Positions 17,515-26,115 of a stretch of DNA of 64,000 bases are shown here, piece by piece. The translations under genes were made by a program, and so were the position numbers. The stretch lies in NCBI GenBank assembly GCA_910575495.1, contig CAJTFS010000002.1, forward strand, positions 434,001 to 498,000, in the 5' to 3' direction. The notes below the pieces were generated by a model. It was not told the origin of the DNA and ran no database searches. It worked only from the letters and a program-made list of their open reading frames with translations. Source of the stretch: Bacteroidales bacterium. Its GTDB lineage: Bacteria; Bacteroidota; Bacteroidia; Bacteroidales; Rikenellaceae. The first letter of the stretch is position 1. Each line of letters starts with the position of its first letter.

Positions 17515-20391
17515 TTAGAAACGGAAATAGACGTTCAGATAGTAGGTAGTCCCGAGCATGTAGAAATACTTGGAATCGAAGCGCGAGAACTTCACGCCCT
17601 CCGGCGTGCGCACGCGGCGCAGACGCATCTGCTCGTAACCGCCGGTGCGGATGTCCTGGTTATTGAGGATGTTCTTCACTTCGAGGCTGAATCCGAGCAT
17701 GTAGACACGGTGGATATACCAGTTCTTGCCCACGTTGGCGCTCAACGTACAGTAACCGCCGAACTTCTCCTGCGCGCGCATATCGCGAATGCCGCGGGCC
17801 GCCGCCTTCATCGCCTCGACGTTCATGTCGGAACCCTTCTGGCTCTCGTTGATAATGATGTTGGCATAGTACTGCGTGGCCTGCGAAGTGCGGTAGTAGG
17901 GATTCATCGAGAGATAGAGCTTGTCGTAGTAGTTGAAATTCAACCCTGCGAACCAGTTGCGCGGACCGCGGTAGTCGAGACCCACGTTGAGAGCCAGCTG
18001 CGGCGAACTCTCGACGTGCAGGCCGTCCCACAGCACCTTGTCGCCGCGGGCGATCTTCTCGCTGTTGTCGATCGTCTGCACGAAGTCGGGATTGGAGGTG
18101 TAGGTGTAATCGCCCCAGTTGATCGCACCGACGACTGAAATGCCGTTCCACACGGGCACCGAGACGGCGGCCTCGACGCCGTAGTAACGCTTGTCGATGC
18201 CGCTCATGGCGAAGTTGGTGAACGAACGCTCGACGTCGTCATAGAACGAGATGACCTTCGTCTGGTTGTGCATCGACGTGTAGTAACCCGAAACGCGGGC
18301 CTTGATGTAGGGCAGATTGAGATTGTAGGTCAGATCGGCACCGAAAATCTGCTCGGCCGAAACGCCCGGCGTGGTCGTGTTGCGCGTACGGGGCGAGACG
18401 AAGGCATTGGCGAACTTGGGCGCGTTCTGCATGTAAACGACGCCCGCTTCGAGCGAATGGGCGCCCGAGAAACGGTACGACAGATTGAGCTTGCCGCTGT
18501 AGACGAGGTAGTCGAGCTTCTTGGAATCGCCCAGCGAATTGTTGGGGAAGAGACCCTTGCGCCACAGACCCTCGCGGTGCATGGTCGAATAACCGACCTT
18601 GCCGGCCACGTTCATCGAGAAACCGCCGACGCCGTAGGTGTAGACGGCCCAGGCGTTGCTCTCGAGCAGGTGTGCGCGGTAGTTGTAGCTGATCTTGTCG
18701 CCGACGCGGGCCACGCGGGCGTGCCCGGTCTTGAGGTAGTAATCGAGGTCGTTCTGGTAGTTGAGCGCGCTCTGCGACATGTCGCGCTCGGCAAACTTGT
18801 CGACATCGTACCAATAGTCGCCGCCCAGGAGGTCTTTCACCTCGTCGTAGTACCAGGTGCGGTTGATGCGCAGGTTGGCACCGCCGACGATGCGCATGTT
18901 GTTGCGGATCTGATGCGAAACGTCCACGGCCAGGTTATAGTCGAGCTGGTCGGTATGGCGCTCCTCGATCATGAGGTTGGAACGATGCTGCGTGGCGAGC
19001 GTCTCCTTGAACTTCTCGTCGGTGCTGTCGGCGAACTGATCGATCAACGTATTGTCGATCAACTGGTTCTGATGATAGAAACGGTCATACTGCAACATAC
19101 CGGTGAAGTTGCGTGCCAGCTCGCGGGCGCGGAAGATGTATTCCATCTTCGTCTCCTCGCTGGTCACGCCCGGCTCGATCTGGCTCAACAGCGACGACGG
19201 CAGATAACGGTAGTAGTCGCCGCGGGGATCGCTCGCGTCCTTCCAGGTGAGGGCCGAATAACCGTTCTTGCCGAAACGGAGCGCCGTGGCGGCGTTCAGA
19301 CGCGTGCGGTCGTCGATGTCCCACGTATAGTTGAGCATGGCGATCGGCTCGTGGGTGTTGCGCACACGCGAATTGCGGAGTTTGCCGGCCTGGTAACCCA
19401 CATTGGGGTTATAGTAATGGTTGCCGAAGAGGTCGTAGGCTTCGTCGGTCGATGCCTGCTGGGCGCCGCGCTCCGAAGGCGACGCGAAGAAAGTCAGAGC
19501 CAGGCGATGCTTGTCGCCGAAGAGCTTCTCGGCCGAGAGGAAGTAGGAATAGGAATTATAGTAGACTCCGTCCACATAGCCGTTGCCGCCCTGACGCGTA
19601 CCGACCGAGAGGCCGTACGACCAACCGTTGTCGAGCTGGCCCGAAGCGTAGGTGACCAATGCGCGGAAACGGTACATCTGGTTGCCGTTGGCGACGCTCA
19701 CACGCAATCCCTTGCGCATCTGCGAAGCGCGGGCGTTGACGTTGGTCATGCCGCCGATGCCGCCCACGCCGAAGTCGGAAGCGGCCAGACCGGGCAGCGT
19801 ATTCTGGCTGCGCGTAGCGTCGTTGAGACCGCTCCACAACGACCAGGGGCCGTAGCCGGTCATGGCGTCGTTGAAACGGATGCCGTTAAGATAGATGTCG
19901 GAATACTGCGAATCGTAACCGCGGACGTTGAAACGCATCTCGCTGAAACGATACGACGCGACGCTGTTGTAAAGGTCCTTCGACGAAGAGAGCGACGACG
20001 GCAGCGACTGCTCGTCGGACGACGACGAATCGCTGTCGAACTCGGCGAAGAGCGAATCGTCGAAACCGGCCGAAGAAGCCAGCGGCGAAACGACCACAGC
20101 GTTCAGGTCGCGCATGTTCTGCCCTACCCTCACGCGGAGCTCGAGCTCTTCGAGATCGGGTGCGTCGAAAGCCACGCGGTAGTCGCCGGCCGGCAGATTC
20201 TCGAAAAGGAAGTTGCCGTCCTTGTCGGTCACGGCGGAGAGACCCGTCGATTCGAGCGTCACCTTGACGTTGCTCAACGCTTCGCGGCTGCCGCGCGCAA
20301 CCACCTTGCCGCGGATACCGCCCTCCTGCGCGTAGGACACGGAGAAGGTCGCCAGAGCAAACAGAAAAAGAAGTAGAGATTTCAGTTTCAT
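17515..20391 (-). CDS. TonB-dependent outer-membrane receptor with carboxypeptidase-regulatory domain
   Basis: A 958-residue receptor. It has a signal peptide (cleaved after SVSYA), a carboxypeptidase-regulatory-like domain (residues 25-100), a serine/aspartate-rich linker (about 115-135), a plug (MRFNVRGYDSQYSDIYLNG around 152) and a 22-strand-type barrel ending in the outer-membrane signature YLNVYFRF. It should import a ligand at the expense of TonB energy. Position 19 bp after a secreted EEP nuclease and within an operon holding a NUC nuclease suggests the ligand is a nucleotide or oligonucleotide product; the sequence itself does not show specificity. No SusD homologue is present, so it is not a standard glycan locus. 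Confidence 0.9.
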   Translation of the reverse strand: MKLKSLLLFLFALATFSVSYAQEGGIRGKVVARGSREALSNVKVTLESTGLSAVTDKDGNFLFENLPAGDYRVAFDAPDLEELELRVRVGQNMRDLNAVVVSPLASSAGFDDSLFAEFDSDSSSSDEQSLPSSLSSSKDLYNSVASYRFSEMRFNVRGYDSQYSDIYLNGIRFNDAMTGYGPWSLWSGLNDATRSQNTLPGLAASDFGVGGIGGMTNVNARASQMRKGLRVSVANGNQMYRFRALVTYASGQLDNGWSYGLSVGTRQGGNGYVDGVYYNSYSYFLSAEKLFGDKHRLALTFFASPSERGAQQASTDEAYDLFGNHYYNPNVGYQAGKLRNSRVRNTHEPIAMLNYTWDIDDRTRLNAATALRFGKNGYSALTWKDASDPRGDYYRYLPSSLLSQIEPGVTSEETKMEYIFRARELARNFTGMLQYDRFYHQNQLIDNTLIDQFADSTDEKFKETLATQHRSNLMIEERHTDQLDYNLAVDVSHQIRNNMRIVGGANLRINRTWYYDEVKDLLGGDYWYDVDKFAERDMSQSALNYQNDLDYYLKTGHARVARVGDKISYNYRAHLLESNAWAVYTYGVGGFSMNVAGKVGYSTMHREGLWRKGLFPNNSLGDSKKLDYLVYSGKLNLSYRFSGAHSLEAGVVYMQNAPKFANAFVSPRTRNTTTPGVSAEQIFGADLTYNLNLPYIKARVSGYYTSMHNQTKVISFYDDVERSFTNFAMSGIDKRYYGVEAAVSVPVWNGISVVGAINWGDYTYTSNPDFVQTIDNSEKIARGDKVLWDGLHVESSPQLALNVGLDYRGPRNWFAGLNFNYYDKLYLSMNPYYRTSQATQYYANIIINESQKGSDMNVEAMKAAARGIRDMRAQEKFGGYCTLSANVGKNWYIHRVYMLGFSLEVKNILNNQDIRTGGYEQMRLRRVRTPEGVKFSRFDSKYFYMLGTTYYLNVYFRF

Positions 20392-20410
20392 AGGAAAGTA
20401 TTGTTAGCTT

Positions 20411-21442
20411 TTATTTGCCGATATAGATGAACACGGGGAAGTGGTCGCTGAAACCTCCCTGGAAGTTGTTGCCCACGAACGTACGCAGCGGATAGCCCTT
20501 GTACTGTCCCTCTTTCTGCAACATGTAGGAACGTTGGAAAATACCGCCGTAGAATTTCGACTTGCCGGCGGCGAGAATGCGCAGCGAACCCTCCGGAGCG
20601 AAGACCAGGTTGTAGGAGACGATGATGTTGTCGAAGAGGTTCCAGGCATCGCGGTAAGCCAGCGTACCGTAACCGGCCTTCAACATGGGGATGAACGGAT
20701 TGAACATGTCGCCCGGGCACATATCCTTGGGCCGGCCCTTGGCACTCAGCCCCACGACGATGCTGTCGTCCGTGGCGTCGTCGTTCAGGTCGCCCATGAC
20801 CACGACCTTCGTGGCGGGATTGGCCTGCTGCACCGAGTCGACGATGGCGCGCACCTGACGGGCGGCGGCCATGCGCTTGGGATCGGAAGCCTCCTTGCCG
20901 CCCAGACGCGACGGCCAATGGCTGACCAGGAAGAAGAAAGGTTCGCCGTCGATCGTACCCCACATCGTCACGAAGTCGCGCGTGCGGAAGTTGGGCAACT
21001 CAGCCATCTTGAAAGGAATGGGGGCGCTGCCCTCGATCTTGAAGACATCGGGACGATAGTAGAAACCCACGTCCACGCCGCGGGCATCGGGCGAATCGTA
21101 GTGCACGATGCGATAGTTGGCAGGCAGCAGCCGCGGCCGGCCGATGACGTCCTCCATGACGTTGCGGTTCTCGATCTCGGAAACGCCGATCACGGCCGGA
21201 AAGTCGCGGTCCTCGGCGGCGAGGTCGAAGAGCACGTGCTCGAGGTTGGCGATCTTCTTGTTGTACTTGGTCGAATTCCAACGCTTGGGACCCTCGGGCG
21301 TGAACTCGTCGTCGAGGATGTCGGGATCGTTGATCGTGTCGAAAAGGTTCTCGAAGTTGTAGAAGACCACTTTGTAGGGCTTCTGCGCAAAGCACGCCAA
21401 CATCAGCGCGACGAACACTCCTGTAAAAAGGAATTTCTTCAT
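20411..21442 (-). CDS. Secreted endonuclease/exonuclease/phosphatase family protein
   Basis: A 343-residue DNase I-like enzyme. It has an N-terminal signal peptide with a possible lipobox (LMLAC, Cys17), NFENLFD at 29-35, the metal-binding VSEIENR at 87-93, VSHWPSR at 173-179, GDLNDD at 217-222 and the C-terminal catalytic SDHFPV near 335. These are the full set of EEP active-site blocks, so it should cleave phosphodiester bonds, most plausibly DNA or RNA outside the cytoplasm. It is located between the NUC nuclease and the TonB receptor genes. A GC-rich hairpin sits in the 198-base gap upstream. Confidence 0.9.
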   Translation of the reverse strand: MKKFLFTGVFVALMLACFAQKPYKVVFYNFENLFDTINDPDILDDEFTPEGPKRWNSTKYNKKIANLEHVLFDLAAEDRDFPAVIGVSEIENRNVMEDVIGRPRLLPANYRIVHYDSPDARGVDVGFYYRPDVFKIEGSAPIPFKMAELPNFRTRDFVTMWGTIDGEPFFFLVSHWPSRLGGKEASDPKRMAAARQVRAIVDSVQQANPATKVVVMGDLNDDATDDSIVVGLSAKGRPKDMCPGDMFNPFIPMLKAGYGTLAYRDAWNLFDNIIVSYNLVFAPEGSLRILAAGKSKFYGGIFQRSYMLQKEGQYKGYPLRTFVGNNFQGGFSDHFPVFIYIGK

Positions 21443-21640
21443 GGTTGCCTTATTTTAGATATTTTGTTTCGGTCGGTTTCTTGTTTTCCGGCTTGCCGCC
21501 GGGATTTTCCGGTTGTGCGGATCGCCGCCGCAGCGGAATTCCAGCCCGGGAGGTTCCCCGTTGTGCGTTTTCCATATTTTGTTCTCCCGGAGCGCTGTCC
21601 TCGGTTCCGATTCCGGCCGGAGACCGGCCGCCGGCAGTCG
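21443..21640 (-). other. Leader of the EEP nuclease gene
   Basis: This 198-base gap holds a short CCGGC / GCCGG hairpin near 21500 followed by GGAAAACAAG, faintly like the leader elements elsewhere, and a second stem CCGGCC-GGAGA-CCGGCC-type palindrome near 21625. No phylum-type promoter is evident. Confidence 0.35.
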
Positions 21641-22837
21641 TCAGATGCCCCAGTCCGAGGGTCGGTTCTGCGCCTTCACCGCGTCGGCCGCCTCGGGCGG
21701 GATGTTGCGGAAGAAGGTGAAGCCCGTTTTCCTCTCGATGTCGGCCACGGTCGTCGAATGATCGCGTATCGAACCCGAATTGGACGAGTTGTTCTGGAAC
21801 CAGAACCCGATGGCATGGAACTCGCCGGCCGAACATTCCCACACGGCCTTGCCGCCGGAACCGCGGAGCAGCACCTTCCAGCAATTGGACGGAACGCCTA
21901 CTTTCTTGCCGCTTTTGTCGGTAATTGTTTTGTTGTCTGCAAAATAGGTGCCTGTCACGACAAAAATCGTATCGGCATTGTGAAGCGACCGCACTTCGCG
22001 TATTTTACTCTCCAACGCACCCCATACTCCGCCGTTGAAATTGCCGTTCTGAGGCATGATGTTGGTGGCGTAGAAAGTCATCTCGTTGGTTCCTATGGTG
22101 CTGTAACGGTCGGCCGAAGGAACCTGGTGGCCGCGCGCGTAGCCCGAACCGTAATAATCGATGATATTGGCCTGTGCCGACTGCGGAATGACGGGCTGCT
22201 GGTTGTTAGGATCGTAGGCCCACTTGTCGGTACGGTCTACAGCCGGAGAGACATAATTAAGCGTCAGCGGGTAAGCCGCCCAATGCGCCACACGCTTGCC
22301 GGTATCGAAGCAGACGGTGAAGTTGCGCACGTGTCCGCCGCGTTTCAGATCGGTGAAATAGGTCTTGTAAACATAGGATTCGTTCTGCCGGTAAGCGGGC
22401 TGCTCGCCCCACTTGCGGTCGTACCAAGCCGTTTCGGAATAAGCGCCCTGGGTGAACGTAAGCCTGCGGACCGTAGCATCGGCAAAAACCACGTCGATGG
22501 TCGCCGTCCGCTCCTGCTCCACTTCGTTGCGCAGCAGGTAAATTGTCATGGGGATACCCACCTGCCCCTCTTTAGACAAACGGGGGGGGGTTGCACCCGG
22601 CTCGAACGAATCGAACGCACACCAGGTTTCGTCGCCGTCCTGCTCCACGATCGTGGCGACGAAAGACATCGAACTGCCTGTTGCGAGAATCCGGTTCGTT
22701 GTGGCGTTGCAGTCTACGAAGTCGGAACGCAACACTACGTCGATCGACGCCTCGTCGTCGTCCTTACACCCCGCAAACAGCAGAAAGATGGCCGTCAGAA
22801 GAGCCGCCGGCCAAAGGTATTTCTTGAAAATCGTCAT
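21641..22837 (-). CDS. DNA/RNA non-specific endonuclease (NUC family) lipoprotein
   Basis: A 398-residue secreted lipoprotein (lipobox LFAGC, Cys24). Residues 30-130 form a beta-rich BACON-like N-terminal domain; the NUC1 beta-beta-alpha-metal nuclease follows, with the catalytic ARGHQVPSADR around 234-244 (His237) and the metal-side segment TNIMPQNGNFNGGVW at 258-272. It should degrade DNA and RNA at the cell surface or periplasm. A run of nine cytosines in the coding strand (22582-22590 on the plus strand) encodes ATPPR near residues 82-86, upstream of the catalytic domain, so a one-base slip would abolish the nuclease. Second gene of the operon. Confidence 0.92.
   Translation of the reverse strand: MTIFKKYLWPAALLTAIFLLFAGCKDDDEASIDVVLRSDFVDCNATTNRILATGSSMSFVATIVEQDGDETWCAFDSFEPGATPPRLSKEGQVGIPMTIYLLRNEVEQERTATIDVVFADATVRRLTFTQGAYSETAWYDRKWGEQPAYRQNESYVYKTYFTDLKRGGHVRNFTVCFDTGKRVAHWAAYPLTLNYVSPAVDRTDKWAYDPNNQQPVIPQSAQANIIDYYGSGYARGHQVPSADRYSTIGTNEMTFYATNIMPQNGNFNGGVWGALESKIREVRSLHNADTIFVVTGTYFADNKTITDKSGKKVGVPSNCWKVLLRGSGGKAVWECSAGEFHAIGFWFQNNSSNSGSIRDHSTTVADIERKTGFTFFRNIPPEAADAVKAQNRPSDWGI
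22582..22590. repeat. G9/C9 homopolymer inside the NUC nuclease gene
   Basis: Nine consecutive guanines on the plus strand, reading as C9 in the coding strand, at about codons 83-85. Confidence 0.95.
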
Positions 22838-22846
22838 TCAGAAAAG

Positions 22847-22913
22847 TTCAATTTCATGCAGGTTTTCTCGCCTCGGCATAGCCCTGTGCAAGCACGGCTC
22901 TGCCCTCGGCTTA
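22847..22913 (-). promoter_or_regulatory. Recurrent structured 5' leader element, copy upstream of the NUC nuclease
   Basis: Gene-sense order: AAGCCGAG, then a hairpin with three paired blocks (GGCA/TGCC, AGCC/GGCT, GTGC/GCAC, loop TT), then GAGGCGAGAAAACC and GCATGAAATTGAAC. The ATG in the last block opens a seven-codon frame (MKLNFSE) whose TGA overlaps the nuclease ATG at 22837, a coupling arrangement. Confidence 0.6.
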
Positions 22914-22964
22914 TCGGAAACCGCGCAAAAATTCGATCTTGAGAAATTTCTCAAAGAAACCGAA

Positions 22965-22994
22965 CTCTTGGCAGGGACAACGCCCCGCCAAGAG
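22965..22994. other. Strong hairpin between lipoprotein and nuclease genes
   Basis: CTCTTGGC and GCCAAGAG form a perfect 8-bp stem that can extend inward by GGG/CCC. It could be an attenuator or RNA-stability element within the operon transcript. Confidence 0.5.
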
Positions 22995-23022
22995 TAGGTT
23001 TCGAAAAAGGGAATAAACCGTA

Positions 23023-23040
23023 CAGCAAGACTTCTTGCTG
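23023..23040 (-). terminator. Hairpin directly after the BACON lipoprotein gene
   Basis: CAGCAAGA / TCTTGCTG is a perfect 8-bp stem with a two-base loop, six bases past the stop codon. The minus-strand tail TACGGTTTATTCCCTTTTTC is moderately T-rich, so it may act as a partial terminator inside the operon. Confidence 0.5.
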
Positions 23041-23045
23041 AAGAA

Positions 23046-25283
23046 TTACTTATAAATTACAACGATCTTTTTGAAACGGGCCTGCACATTATTGGAAGCA
23101 TCGCCATTGTTGGTGAACTTGACCGTCTGCGCATCGCCGGTCCATGATCCGCTTTCCGTACTTGCATCGCCGGCATATGTTCCCGAATCAACCGACAACT
23201 GATAGCCCATATACTTCTTATCAGAGAAAGTAAACTTAATGTCGATGATCTTCTTTCCCTCCGGAACAGAGAACGCAAACGTGTTGTAACGATAAATACG
23301 CAACTCCTTGGCGGAAGCATTGTACGTAGGCGAAGAGTTGCTGGTCCCCTTGTCGCAGGCAATCGTAACATCTCCGACCGTAGTATTTACAGCCGTTATC
23401 GTAGCATAATCGAACTCCACTTCGGCAGCACCGTCAGGCAATTGGGCTTCCTGCTCGACAGCGAGTTCAGCCAAAGTGGTTCCGTTCAAGGAAGCGACGA
23501 GCGTAGTGGTGTAGGGAGCACCCGAATCGTTGTTTCCCAAAGCCGTGATCGTCACCGAATTATCGCTTTGTTGCGGGGCACTGAACTTATCGCTGTTGCC
23601 GCCCTTGCATTCAAACATGACGAGCGCACTGGTAGCAATGTTCTGCGTTGTGAACGTAACCGTCTGAGGCTGCGGATCGCTGCCGGCGAAAGACTTGAGC
23701 TCAGAAGTGAATCTCAGAACCGGAATCGCCGTATTGTTAGCAACCTTGGTAGCGACGACCGTGAAGTAACTACCGGTTCCGGCGGCATTGCCATTGTTGA
23801 CGAACCAACCCTCAATATCGACGAGATTGCCGACATACGTATCAATATTGAGATCGGCGCTCGGAGAAGAGAGAGAACCCGTATAAGTCGACTCGAACGG
23901 GAACGTCACATTGTAATAATTGCCGCTCTTGACAAGCGTACCGGTCATTTTGACGAAAGTCACTTTGGGCGAAGTCATCAAACCGGCAATATTATCGGCC
24001 GTGATCTCCACCGGCTGGGGGGGGGTCGGAGCCGTCCCCGTACCGGTTTTGGTCACCTTGGCGCCTTCGCCGAACTGGTACACGCCGCCGTAAGCAGCAA
24101 CGGTACCCTTGACCGAAACGACATCGCCGACGGCAACTTCCGGAAGAGCATTGAGGAAGACCAACATGGTTCCCGTAGCATCCTGCATGACGAAACCGGC
24201 AGCATAAGTAGCAACGACCGTAGCATCCTTAACCTCGTAATCGCCGGCAGCGGAAATCCCGGAAATATTCACGACAGGAATGGGATCGCCGGCTTCCAGA
24301 TCGACGACCTGACCGCCCGCACCCGTCTGCAGCGTAATGTCGTCGATACGCACGTTGGATGCAAGAATAGGCGACAGGAAACGGATGAAAAGCTTTTCGG
24401 CCGGAGCCTTGAGCGTAAAGTCGGCGGTAGCCAGCACCCAGTTCTTTCCGGCGCTGTTCTTGTCGCCATCGTTGGTCGTGTACTCGATAGTCGACCAGGT
24501 CGCACCATCGGCGCTAAGAGCGACGAGCAGGTTCGCGTTCGACCACGTATAGTCTTTCTTATCATAATCGATGGTCTGCTGACCGCCGAATGTCAGATGG
24601 AGATGGGTCTGCTCGGGCGTCAACGCGATATTCTGCACGATAAACCTGGCGGGCACATTGCCGAAAAAGAGAATCGGCGCACCCGAAGCTTCCTCGTAGC
24701 TGGACGAATTATTGGGAGACGACTTGCGCACCGAAACATTCGTGCCCGCGTAAGTTACGCCGGCCGCACCCTCACCGGTCTTGGTCCAACCCGTATACTT
24801 GTCTACATCGGTATTGGCCACATTGGCATCCGTGCCGAACGTCTCCTTGTAAATCAGAACGGGCGTCACGATTTCGCCGCTCGGCGACTGCAGAACCGTG
24901 ATTTTGGCAGTAACCGTATAAGGTACGCCGTAAATCTCCCCGGTGGCCGAAAGAACGGCGACGGCCGAACGCTCCTCGATGCCGGCCGGCATGGGGTCGA
25001 CGGTGAAGACGAGCGAGGAGGTGCCGGCCTTACCGGAAGTGATGTTGGGAATGCACCAATCCTGGTCGGACTCGAAAGCCAGCGTCCACGTACCGGACGA
25101 AACGACCGAAACAGCCTCGGTCTCGCCACCCGCGGAGGCGATGCCTATCGTCGTGGCCTCCTTGTCGTTGACCGTGATGGAGGCGTCCACATCGCCGCCC
25201 TTGTCGTCGTCGGAGCAGGCGCCGAAAGCAGCCGCAGCCAGCGCCGAGAAGAACAACGAACGCCAAAAATTCAAACTTTTCAT
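23046..25283 (-). CDS. Multidomain BACON/OB-fold surface lipoprotein
   Basis: A 745-residue lipoprotein (lipobox AAFGAC, Cys23). It contains a BACON-type domain (about 35-125, with the GTWTLAFESDQDWC strand pattern), a jelly-roll-like region (145-345), a DUF5689/OB-like domain (365-470: YEVKDATVVATYAAGFVMQDATGTMLVF), a second small beta domain and a C-terminal beta domain. No catalytic motif is seen. First gene of the operon; its role is probably binding of nucleic acid or a carrier polymer at the surface, by association. The frame stays open upstream to 25925, but that part covers the promoter, and the signal peptide fixes the start at 25283. A C9 run in the coding strand (24017-24025) encodes APTPPQP in a linker. 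Confidence 0.75.
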   Translation of the reverse strand: MKSLNFWRSLFFSALAAAAFGACSDDDKGGDVDASITVNDKEATTIGIASAGGETEAVSVVSSGTWTLAFESDQDWCIPNITSGKAGTSSLVFTVDPMPAGIEERSAVAVLSATGEIYGVPYTVTAKITVLQSPSGEIVTPVLIYKETFGTDANVANTDVDKYTGWTKTGEGAAGVTYAGTNVSVRKSSPNNSSSYEEASGAPILFFGNVPARFIVQNIALTPEQTHLHLTFGGQQTIDYDKKDYTWSNANLLVALSADGATWSTIEYTTNDGDKNSAGKNWVLATADFTLKAPAEKLFIRFLSPILASNVRIDDITLQTGAGGQVVDLEAGDPIPVVNISGISAAGDYEVKDATVVATYAAGFVMQDATGTMLVFLNALPEVAVGDVVSVKGTVAAYGGVYQFGEGAKVTKTGTGTAPTPPQPVEITADNIAGLMTSPKVTFVKMTGTLVKSGNYYNVTFPFESTYTGSLSSPSADLNIDTYVGNLVDIEGWFVNNGNAAGTGSYFTVVATKVANNTAIPVLRFTSELKSFAGSDPQPQTVTFTTQNIATSALVMFECKGGNSDKFSAPQQSDNSVTITALGNNDSGAPYTTTLVASLNGTTLAELAVEQEAQLPDGAAEVEFDYATITAVNTTVGDVTIACDKGTSNSSPTYNASAKELRIYRYNTFAFSVPEGKKIIDIKFTFSDKKYMGYQLSVDSGTYAGDASTESGSWTGDAQTVKFTNNGDASNNVQARFKKIVVIYK
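24017..24025. repeat. G9/C9 homopolymer inside the BACON lipoprotein gene
   Basis: Nine guanines on the plus strand; in the coding strand the C9 run falls in a Thr/Pro-rich inter-domain linker. Confidence 0.95.
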
Positions 25284-25363
25284 AAAAAACGATTTTAATA
25301 AAACAAACAGTAGCAATTCCGGTTGAAAGGCCAACATCCTGCCGAAACAGAAATATTGATGTG

Positions 25364-25394
25364 TAAAGTTAAAATTATTTTGAATGGCAACAAA
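25364..25394 (-). promoter_or_regulatory. Promoter of the nuclease/TonB operon
   Basis: Minus strand TTTG, 19 bp, TAACTTTA (one base from TAnnTTTG). Predicted transcription start near 25357, leaving a leader of about 75 bases before the lipoprotein ATG. Confidence 0.7.
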
Positions 25395-25597
25395 GTTTCT
25401 GCCACTTTTTTTATGACAGAAAGAGACCGCGGCATGCAAAAAGAGAAAAATCCGAAAGCAATCGGGGCGAAAAACCGAAAAAACCGACAGCCCGCCCGGG
25501 TCCGACACCCGAAGATCGCCGCCCGGGCGATCGGCACACGCAGAACGCCGCCCGCCCGAAGTTGCGGCACCGGAAAAGAAACGCCCGACCAAGACAA

Positions 25598-25627
25598 GGG
25601 CCTGTCTCCGAACACGGAAACAGGCCC
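25598..25627 (-). terminator. Terminator hairpin after the DUF4293 gene
   Basis: GGGCCTGT / ACAGGCCC, with the inner CTCCG/CGGA pairing extending the stem. It lies 22 bases past the DUF4293 stop; the minus-strand tail is TTGTCTTGG. The rest of 25395-25597 shows nothing identifiable. Confidence 0.65.
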
Positions 25628-25648
25628 CGAAAACGCGAGCGCCCCACC

Positions 25649-26113
25649 CTAACGGATGCGATCGGCAGCCCGGACGAGCACCTCGTCGCGGAAAATGGCC
25701 CGGGCGGCCAACCACACGAAGACGAGGCTGACGAGCGGCAACGCGATGGCGGCATGCACGCCCTGGAAGTGGGACTCCAGACCGGAAAAGATGCGGGAGC
25801 CGAGATAATAATAGATTCCCTCCATGACGGCCGCCCCGATGAGCAACACCGCCTCGACGACGCACAACCGGATCTGCAACAACCGCCGCCGGAAGAGAAA
25901 AAGCGTGACAAGCGGCAATGCACAAGCCGCGGCGAGCAAAACACCCATGTAGAGGGTCGGCTGCGACGCGGCACCGTCGAGCGAACGGAACGCGAAAGCG
26001 TAAAGCCGGAATTCGCTGCCCTCGCCGGCGAACCGGGCCAGCGGCGCGAAGAGCGTGACGGCCATGAGGGCCGATGCGACGAACAGATAGAGTGACTGGA
26101 TACGCTGTATCAT
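25649..26113 (-). CDS. DUF4293 membrane protein
   Basis: A 154-residue protein beginning MIQRIQSLYLF, the signature start of DUF4293, with four predicted transmembrane helices (about 5-25, 52-72, 78-105 and 118-140). This is a small inner-membrane family restricted mainly to Bacteroidetes and without an assigned function. It lies 2 bp after the GT2 gene, in an operon with it and the DUF4199 gene, so envelope biogenesis is a fair guess and no more. Confidence 0.85.
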   Translation of the reverse strand: MIQRIQSLYLFVASALMAVTLFAPLARFAGEGSEFRLYAFAFRSLDGAASQPTLYMGVLLAAACALPLVTLFLFRRRLLQIRLCVVEAVLLIGAAVMEGIYYYLGSRIFSGLESHFQGVHAAIALPLVSLVFVWLAARAIFRDEVLVRAADRIR

Positions 26114-26115
26114 AA

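Noticed and set aside
25284..25925. N-terminal extension of the BACON lipoprotein frame by 214 codons
   Set aside because: It runs through the operon promoter and a terminator; the lipoprotein signal peptide begins at 25283.
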